Shown in pieces: positions 13,523 to 18,095 of a stretch of 18,095 nucleotides of DNA. The translations under genes were made by a program, and so were the position numbers. How positions within the stretch are numbered: position 1 is the first letter of the stretch; the number at the start of each line of letters is the position of its first letter. The stretch comes from an uncultured Rikenella sp. (lineage in GTDB: Bacteria > Bacteroidota > Bacteroidia > Bacteroidales > Rikenellaceae): NCBI GenBank assembly GCA_910577885.1, contig CAJTNK010000032.1:1-18095 (forward strand), given 5' to 3'. Under the pieces are notes generated by a model, which saw only the letters and a list, made by a program, of their open reading frames with translations, was not told where the DNA came from and did not search any database.

Positions 13523-14941
13523 CTACTTCTTCAGCCAGTTATGCTCGAACTCGTAATCCCGGTACTCCGGTGCGATCCACACATACATCTTCTTGATCGC
13601 CTCACGAACCCACTTGTCCAACTCGATGTTCTGTTTGTTCTGCAACGCGAAATCGGCGATAATCTCGTAATCCTCCTCCAACGAAGCATGGTGCGACGGG
13701 ATTACCTGATTCAGCCGCACGATCTTGTAGACCGTGCTCCCCGTCCCCAAGTCCACCGCCGCATACGGAGCCGATACCTCGCCCTCCTTCAACCGTGACA
13801 ACGGAATGTAATCCTGCGGCAGCAGAGCGTCTTTCATGAACTTCGGCGAAGCGAGCTTCGCATTGTACTGCTGTTTGGCCAACGCCCCGTTGAAAACCAC
13901 CCCTGCGTTGCGATTGGTCTCCTTGTCCATCGAATAGCGCTCCACCGCCTCGTCGAAAGCCTCTTTGTCGGTGCCGATCTCGCGCGCCAGACTGTCCAAC
14001 AAGCGCATCTCGCGCTCCGTCTCCTCCACCGTAAAAGTCGGCTTCAACAAGATCTGCCGGAACTGAACCAACTCGCCCCGCAACGAGATGAGTTCCACGA
14101 TATGATACCCGTACTCCGTCTCGATAATCTCCGAAACAGTACCCGGTTTGAGGGTCTCCAATGCCTCGACGATCGGATAGACCAGCTGGTTGATGTTCCC
14201 CGGCCCCCACGAGCCGCCGCTGCGCGCCGTCCCCGGGTCCATCGAATAGAGCCGGGCCAAAGCCCCCAGATTCTCGCCCTCCAAGATCCGCTGCCGATAC
14301 TCCAGCAACTTCTGCCGCACCTCGAACTTCCGCTCCTCGGTCTCCGGCGGGAAACGAACGATTTGCGCATAGACATACTGTTCCGGCACCATCTCCAGCG
14401 AGTCGGTCGGCAGCTGGGCAAAAAAATCGGCCACATCCCGATACGTCACCCCCACCTTCGACACCACATTAGTCTGCATGATATTAGCCAGCTGCACATC
14501 CTCCAGCTCGCGTTTCAGATCGTCGCGAATCGCATAGATCTCCTTGCGCAGCTTCCGTTCCAGGGCCTTGACCGACCCGGCCTCCGCAATCATCCGTTGC
14601 AACTGTTCTTCGATCTGCGTGTCGGTCCCGCCGCGCAGCTCCTTGTCGAGCGAGTCGGCCCGGGCCTGTTCGGCCAGCATCTTCTGCAACAGCAGCGTCT
14701 CGAACGCCTCGTAACGAGCCGGACGATTCGAGAGCGTTCCGTTCTCGTGGCGCATCCGGACCACATCTTCCGTAGCCCGTTCGATGTCCGAGAGCAGGAT
14801 ATGCCGGTTACCGACAATCGCCGCCACCTCGTCGGCAATGTACTGCGGCTGCTCCCGGTCCTCGTCCGTGGCCGCGCAAGCCGCTCCGCAGGCAAAAGCC
14901 GCGCCGCAAAAAACTGTCAGAATTTTCGGTATGAATCTCAT
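13523..14941 (-). CDS. surA: SurA-like periplasmic peptidyl-prolyl isomerase/chaperone (472 aa)
   Basis: Periplasmic chaperone that escorts unfolded outer-membrane proteins to the BAM complex. A signal peptide covers residues 1 to about 24. The SurA N-terminal chaperone region runs about 34-175 ('DEVAAIVGNRHILLSDIE' at 37-54). A first parvulin domain lies about 189-290 ('YAQIVRFPP', 'LARLYSMDPGTARSGGSWG', 'TEYGYHIVEL'). A second, more divergent parvulin domain lies about 294-410. Length is close to SurA (about 430-470). The ATG at 14941 is chosen because it directly begins the signal peptide; the open frame reaches further upstream but overlaps the preceding gene. It follows the lipoprotein PPIase gene by 26 nt, indicating one transcript. 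Confidence 0.88.
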   Translation of the reverse strand: MRFIPKILTVFCGAAFACGAACAATDEDREQPQYIADEVAAIVGNRHILLSDIERATEDVVRMRHENGTLSNRPARYEAFETLLLQKMLAEQARADSLDKELRGGTDTQIEEQLQRMIAEAGSVKALERKLRKEIYAIRDDLKRELEDVQLANIMQTNVVSKVGVTYRDVADFFAQLPTDSLEMVPEQYVYAQIVRFPPETEERKFEVRQKLLEYRQRILEGENLGALARLYSMDPGTARSGGSWGPGNINQLVYPIVEALETLKPGTVSEIIETEYGYHIVELISLRGELVQFRQILLKPTFTVEETEREMRLLDSLAREIGTDKEAFDEAVERYSMDKETNRNAGVVFNGALAKQQYNAKLASPKFMKDALLPQDYIPLSRLKEGEVSAPYAAVDLGTGSTVYKIVRLNQVIPSHHASLEEDYEIIADFALQNKQNIELDKWVREAIKKMYVWIAPEYRDYEFEHNWLKK

Positions 14942-14967
14942 ATGATTGATCGTGGGTCTGCTATGTT

Positions 14968-15870
14968 TTACTTCTGCCGAGGCTCGACCTTGATTTCGAA
15001 CATCCGTTCGTCCCGGGCCGCCCGGTAGAGGCTGTCCTCCAGCTGCCCCAACAGCGCCTGGCGGCGTTTGTTGAGAATGATCTTGCGGATATTGGCCGTC
15101 TCGCGTTCGATGGGCGAGTAATCGCCCGTCGGCCGATAGAGGTCGATGGCCATCATATACTTGTACTCGTCGTCCTCGACCTCGTAGAAGCGGCGGGTCC
15201 GCAGAAAGTCGTCGAAGTTGCTCTGCGAGAACGGAATCTGCCGCACCACCGTCCCGAAGTCGGTCCACTCGGCGCTGAAATCCTCCGTGTGGTACTGGTT
15301 TTTCTGACAGATGTTCAGGAAGTCGTTCCGATCGGCCTCGTCGCCCGAGCGGAACATCTCTTCGAGTTTCCGGCTCTGCCGCAGCCCCGCCGGAATCCGG
15401 GCGATACGCGCCTTGACGATCGGTCCCGCCAGCCGGAAACCGTCCCGGTTGTTGTCGTAGTACTCGAAAATCTGGTCCCGGGTCACCACCGTATCCAACC
15501 GATCGACCAGCCACTCCTGCTCATAACGATAAGTCATCAGCGTGCTCCGGTACTGAGCCACCATCTCTTCGATGTCCTCGCCCTGGCCCGAAATAGCCGC
15601 CTCGGCCGCTGCGGTTTTGATCTCGCGCCGCACCCACGTATCGACGATCGACTCCAACGCTGCCAAGCTATCGGCCCGGGTCAGCCCCGAACCGATCATT
15701 CCGGCCACATCGCTGGCATAGAGTTCCCGTTCGCCGACCGTAGCGACCACTTCGCCCTTGTCGGCATCATAGAGTTTCAGCTTGTTGCAGCTCGTCGCGC
15801 CCCCGAGCAGCCCTCCGAGGCAAACGACCGCCCATCCGATCCGAAAGCGTGTTATGACAGTCCGATTCAC
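14968..15870 (-). CDS. Lipoprotein peptidyl-prolyl isomerase, SurA/PrsA-like (300 aa)
   Basis: Predicted envelope lipoprotein of the PPIase/foldase group. The signal peptide ends 'GGATSC', giving lipidated C28. 'GEVVATVGERELYASDVAGMI' (about 38-58) is the typical N-terminal segment of SurA/PrsA-type foldases. The helical chaperone part runs to about 130, and 'DQIFEYYDNNRDGFRLAGPIVKARI' (about 131-155) leads into a parvulin-like region that lacks the clear 'GG..G' signature, so catalysis is doubtful. The start is GTG at 15870, supported by AGGAAGGA at 15876-15883 (minus strand), five bases upstream. It is the first gene before surA (26-nt gap) and follows the LRR-like gene by 50 nt. Bacteroidota commonly carry several such PPIases in tandem. 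Confidence 0.75.
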   Translation of the reverse strand: MNRTVITRFRIGWAVVCLGGLLGGATSCNKLKLYDADKGEVVATVGERELYASDVAGMIGSGLTRADSLAALESIVDTWVRREIKTAAAEAAISGQGEDIEEMVAQYRSTLMTYRYEQEWLVDRLDTVVTRDQIFEYYDNNRDGFRLAGPIVKARIARIPAGLRQSRKLEEMFRSGDEADRNDFLNICQKNQYHTEDFSAEWTDFGTVVRQIPFSQSNFDDFLRTRRFYEVEDDEYKYMMAIDLYRPTGDYSPIERETANIRKIILNKRRQALLGQLEDSLYRAARDERMFEIKVEPRQK

Positions 15871-15875
15871 GATTA

Positions 15876-15883
15876 TCCTTCCT
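15876..15883 (-). promoter_or_regulatory. Strong ribosome binding site deciding a GTG start
   Basis: AGGAAGGA on the minus strand, five nucleotides before GTG at 15870. It is the clearest Shine-Dalgarno in the window and fixes the start of the lipoprotein PPIase. Confidence 0.7.
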
Positions 15884-15920
15884 GTGTGTGTATGATGTGT
15901 CAGTGTGTTACAAAAAAGCC

Positions 15921-16817
15921 CTATTCCCCAAGTCCCCCCTCCTCATCCGTCGTCCCGTCGAACCGAACCCGCACCTCCGGCCTCAACCGCCTCAAGGCCT
16001 CTCGCTCCGCCCGGTCGAGTGCCGTGCGGCGCAACGTGATCTCGCGAAGCGCCGGCAGCGTCCGGCGAGCCTCGACCAGCATCCGGCAGGCCTCGAACGT
16101 CACCGCCTCACACGCTTCGTCCACCTCCTCCCGGCGAAGCAGGTCGGTGAAATCCAACTCCTCCAGCTCCGGAAAACGGTCGCAGGTCGCCAAATTCCGG
16201 ATAAAGTCGCCGGAGTCCAGCCCGGACTGCAAAGTCAGCCGGCGCAACGGATGCCTCCCGCCCTCGAAAAACGACCGGTCGGGCGCCGACGGAATCGTCA
16301 GCGACTCCAACGCCGGCATCTGCCGCAACAAAGCCCCCATCGTCCCATTGGCCCGGTACTCGTCCTCTCCCTCGGCCGTGAGCACGCAGATATTATGCGC
16401 CTCCGCCCCCCGCAGCCGAAACCGCAGGTGTTTCAGTTTCGAAAAAACGGCCCCCGACCGGATCATCCGGCTGAGGTCCCAGAGTTTCATCCCGTTCGCC
16501 CCCTCGTCCGGCCCGTCGAAGGTCAACGCATAGACCCGCTCAGCCTCCTTCCGACCACAAATCAGGTCCAAAAACGCGCAATAAGCCGCCTGCGGCGCAT
16601 CCTCCTCGATCTCCACGCCCGGCAGCTCCGGATAATCGTCGAACCCCTCGCCGAAAAAGCTGAGGTCGTATAACTCCCCGACCGGAAAAAAGTACAGCTT
16701 CGGGTCCTCCCCCAGCACATAGCTCTCCTCACCCTCCGCCGCCTCATCAAAGGCCGCCGCCTCTTCCGTCACCCACCGATAGATCCGACGTTGGAGCGCG
16801 ATCAATTTCTTGTCCAT
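15921..16817 (-). CDS. Leucine-rich-repeat-like protein of unknown function (298 aa)
   Basis: No function is recognised. The acidic N-terminal half (1-110) has no clear motif. From about 125 onward, degenerate leucine-rich repeats appear: 'FSKLKHLRFRL' (125), 'MPALESLTIP' (167), 'HPLRRLTLQSG' (189), 'FPELEELDFTDL' (215) and 'LPALREITLRRTAL' (254). There is no signal peptide or membrane segment, so it is probably cytoplasmic. The pattern recalls STM4015/WGR-associated LRR proteins, but this is a weak match by eye. The ATG at 16817 (MDKKLIALQRR) is preferred because the longer open frame overlaps the CPBP gene out of frame. It lies 47 nt downstream of the CPBP gene and 50 nt upstream of the lipoprotein PPIase. 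Confidence 0.6.
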   Translation of the reverse strand: MDKKLIALQRRIYRWVTEEAAAFDEAAEGEESYVLGEDPKLYFFPVGELYDLSFFGEGFDDYPELPGVEIEEDAPQAAYCAFLDLICGRKEAERVYALTFDGPDEGANGMKLWDLSRMIRSGAVFSKLKHLRFRLRGAEAHNICVLTAEGEDEYRANGTMGALLRQMPALESLTIPSAPDRSFFEGGRHPLRRLTLQSGLDSGDFIRNLATCDRFPELEELDFTDLLRREEVDEACEAVTFEACRMLVEARRTLPALREITLRRTALDRAEREALRRLRPEVRVRFDGTTDEEGGLGE

Positions 16818-16864
16818 GGTTTGCCCTGAAAACGAACAAAAATAGCGATTCTTTTGCGAACCCC

Positions 16865-17680
16865 CTAATTTTCGCTCCGCATCTTCTTCTCGGCCTCGCG
16901 TCGGCGGATCTGCCAAACCGCATACCACGCCCCGAGCCCCAGCAACACCACCGAAAGCCCATAGGCCCATCCCCAGGCCGTTCCAGCCCCCAGGATCCGC
17001 CGTTCCAGCCCGACCGACGTGCCGAACAGCATGTAAAGAAGCGACGTGAGTCCGTTGTTGACGAAATGGACCGTCACCGCGCTGTTCAACGACCCGCTCA
17101 GGTAGTAGACCGTTCCGAGGATCAGCCCCAGGCAACTGGCATAGACCACCTGCGGCGGATTGACATGAACCGCTCCGAACAGCAGCGCGCCGACCGCAAT
17201 CCCGCCGAAAGGTCCGAGTCTGCGGACCAGATTTTTCTGAATGATCCCCCGGAACAGGAACTCTTCGACCACCGGAGCCACCGCCACAGCCGTGAACATG
17301 GGCCAGAATCCGCCTTTCATATAGTCGTCGAGGCGATCGAAATACTCGGCCGGGAGCCGTTCCAGCACCGGGCTGAGCACAATCCCGGTGGCCAGCATCA
17401 GGATCATTCCGCCGACAATGACCCTCGGATCGGCCCCCCATTTTTCGGGCCGGAACGACGGCACTTCCAATCCCCAGGCCGGTTTCAAAGCGACGGCATA
17501 CCCGATGGCCGCCCCGAAACCGGCGACATAGGAGACGAACCCCCAAAACATCGGATCTTCTCCCCCCTGCCCCAACCAGCCGAACAGCATCCCGAACAGC
17601 ATACTGCTCAGCACGTACACAACCAATATGCTGACCACGGGAAACCACACGTTCCCGGAAGACGAACCACGGTCTACCAT
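16865..17680 (-). CDS. CPBP-family intramembrane metalloprotease (271 aa)
   Basis: Inner-membrane protein of the CPBP (CAAX protease and bacteriocin-processing, also Abi) family. About eight membrane segments are visible (12-34, 45-64, 86-105, 125-145, 157-172, 176-195, 200-219, 233-257). The conserved catalytic motifs are complete: EExxxR at 139-144 (EEFLFR), FxxxH at 168-172 (FGAVH) and HxxxN at 205-209 (HFVNN). The N- and C-terminal tails are short and charged. Family members act in prenyl-protein processing, peptide maturation or bacteriocin immunity; nothing here specifies which. It is the first gene of the leftward run CPBP, LRR-like, PPIase, surA. No clear promoter is seen in the 60 bases upstream. 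Confidence 0.88.
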   Translation of the reverse strand: MVDRGSSSGNVWFPVVSILVVYVLSSMLFGMLFGWLGQGGEDPMFWGFVSYVAGFGAAIGYAVALKPAWGLEVPSFRPEKWGADPRVIVGGMILMLATGIVLSPVLERLPAEYFDRLDDYMKGGFWPMFTAVAVAPVVEEFLFRGIIQKNLVRRLGPFGGIAVGALLFGAVHVNPPQVVYASCLGLILGTVYYLSGSLNSAVTVHFVNNGLTSLLYMLFGTSVGLERRILGAGTAWGWAYGLSVVLLGLGAWYAVWQIRRREAEKKMRSEN

Positions 17681-17745
17681 GTGTTTTTATCTCGTTAGTT
17701 TGACGTTATCTCTTTCGCCTGTTTTTTCCCGGCAGGTCTTTTTAG

Positions 17746-17847
17746 GGGGCTTTTTCAGCCGGAAAGGTAATGCCGAGGAGTGCCGGGAGGCACGCGAGGG
17801 CTGGACCTTCTTGCCCGGCAGGCCCGGCTGGAGTGCCGAGCGGCACC
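17746..17847. repeat. GTGCC/GGCAC hairpin repeats upstream of the variable-region fragment
   Basis: Two hairpins of the family seen at 12.4-13.4 kb. GTGCCGGGAGGCAC at 17780-17793 is the exact reverse complement of 13413-13426. GAGTGCCGAGCGGCACC at 17831-17847 is the exact reverse complement of the core of copies 2 and 3. The second hairpin ends directly where similarity to a FISUMP-type protein begins. Confidence 0.7.
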
Positions 17848-18033
17848 CCGGCCCCGGGCCTCCGCGCGTATGAATATGGGACGTTGTGGTACGTCGGCCG
17901 TGTCGGGTACAGCTGGTCGGCGACGGAGGCTGGTGCCGCTACCCATAACTTGAACTTCGGCCCCACTTGGGTCAACCCGAAAGGCGCCGACCACCGTGCG
18001 AGCGGTCTTCCGTTGCGTTGCCTCCAGGAATAG
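17848..18033 (+). pseudogene. C-terminal fragment of a FISUMP/C-type-lectin-fold protein, DGR variable-region-like
   Basis: The frame from 'PAPGLR' to the TAG at 18031-18033 follows the typical end of these proteins (PAAGYR...G.L..VG..GY.WS...NL.F....VNP.....RA.G.P.RC..E): here 'GTLWYVGRVGYSWSATE', 'HNLNF', 'WVNPKGADHRASGLPLRC', LQE. Only about 61 residues match; upstream is repeat sequence with an in-frame stop at 17743, so no signal peptide or body of the protein exists. Codons at the usually variable positions end mostly in C or T (GCT, GGT, GCC, ACC, CAT, GGC, CCC, GAC, CAC), as expected if template AAC/AAT codons were changed at adenines. It may be a stranded variable region, a decayed target gene or a template-like copy. 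The similarity is recognised by eye only. Confidence 0.5.
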
Positions 18034-18083
18034 GGAGGCCGCTGGGCCCCGGGACGAAGCCTCCCAGTCCCCCGTCGGGGCCC
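18020..18083. repeat. Nested inverted repeats at the end of the variable-region fragment
   Basis: GCCTCC (18020-18025) pairs with GGAGGC (18034-18039) across the stop codon. GGGAGGC (18033-18039) can alternatively pair with GCCTCCC (18059-18065). GGGCCCCG (18044-18051) pairs with CGGGGCCC (18076-18083). DGR variable regions are known to be followed by a hairpin/cruciform needed for homing; whether this one serves that purpose is unproven. Confidence 0.5.
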
Positions 18084-18095
18084 AACCCTCTCGGG

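Noticed and set aside
13095..13556. Plus-strand ORF of 153 codons in the repeat region
   Set aside because: It crosses several hairpins and a repeat copy, has no domain, and runs into the 3' end of surA on the other strand.
17848..18033. Template repeat of a DGR
   Set aside because: The noncoding setting would suit a template, but templates are rich in AAC/AAT codons while most such positions here carry other bases. A variable region or remnant fits better, though the template option is not excluded.

Overview
The window looks like a chromosome segment of a high-GC member of the Bacteroidota, most likely Bacteroidales, and the GC level would suit Alistipes/Rikenellaceae (the genus is an inference). 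Reasons: a -33 TTTG / -7 TAnnTTTG promoter upstream of the tRNA, weak or absent Shine-Dalgarno sequences at most starts, a BtuG-type surface lipoprotein next to BtuB under a cobalamin riboswitch, and a Bacteroidota-style envelope-biogenesis cluster (lipoprotein PPIase, SurA, OstA/LptA-like).

Layout, left to right. (1) 260-1640: a small XRE regulator and an EFR1-type flavodoxin/2x[4Fe-4S] protein, both on the minus strand. The gap between them holds two matching palindromic operators around a rightward promoter. (2) 1641-2172: a composite inverted-repeat element (A). (3) 2160-5767: a cobalamin riboswitch followed by btuG-like and btuB genes overlapping by 4 nt; this is a B12-capture locus. (4) 5768-6108: a second composite element (B) of the same design, between convergent genes. 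(5) 6109-8787: a PMCA-type calcium P-type ATPase. (6) 9050-9244: a tRNA-Met(CAU) with its own promoter and terminator. (7) 9335-15870, minus strand: a secreted M28 peptidase, an OstA-like protein, a 1.1-kb hairpin-rich region without genes, then SurA and a lipoprotein PPIase. (8) 15921-17680, minus strand: an LRR-like protein and a CPBP membrane protease. (9) 17681-18095: repeat hairpins and, at the right edge, a coding fragment resembling the variable C-terminus of FISUMP/C-type-lectin-fold proteins that diversity-generating retroelements (DGRs) target.

The functional theme is the cell envelope: B12 uptake through the outer membrane, chaperoning and folding of outer-membrane proteins, LPS transport, secreted and membrane proteases, and calcium export.

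The most unusual content lies between the genes. Elements A and B each carry two outward-facing double-hairpin modules. All four modules have an 11-bp stem with a 2-nt loop whose bases differ but stay paired. The outer ends of element B appear to supply the stop codons of both flanking genes. The right-edge fragment has a codon pattern expected from adenine-directed mutagenesis of AAY codons; no reverse transcriptase or template repeat is visible in the window.
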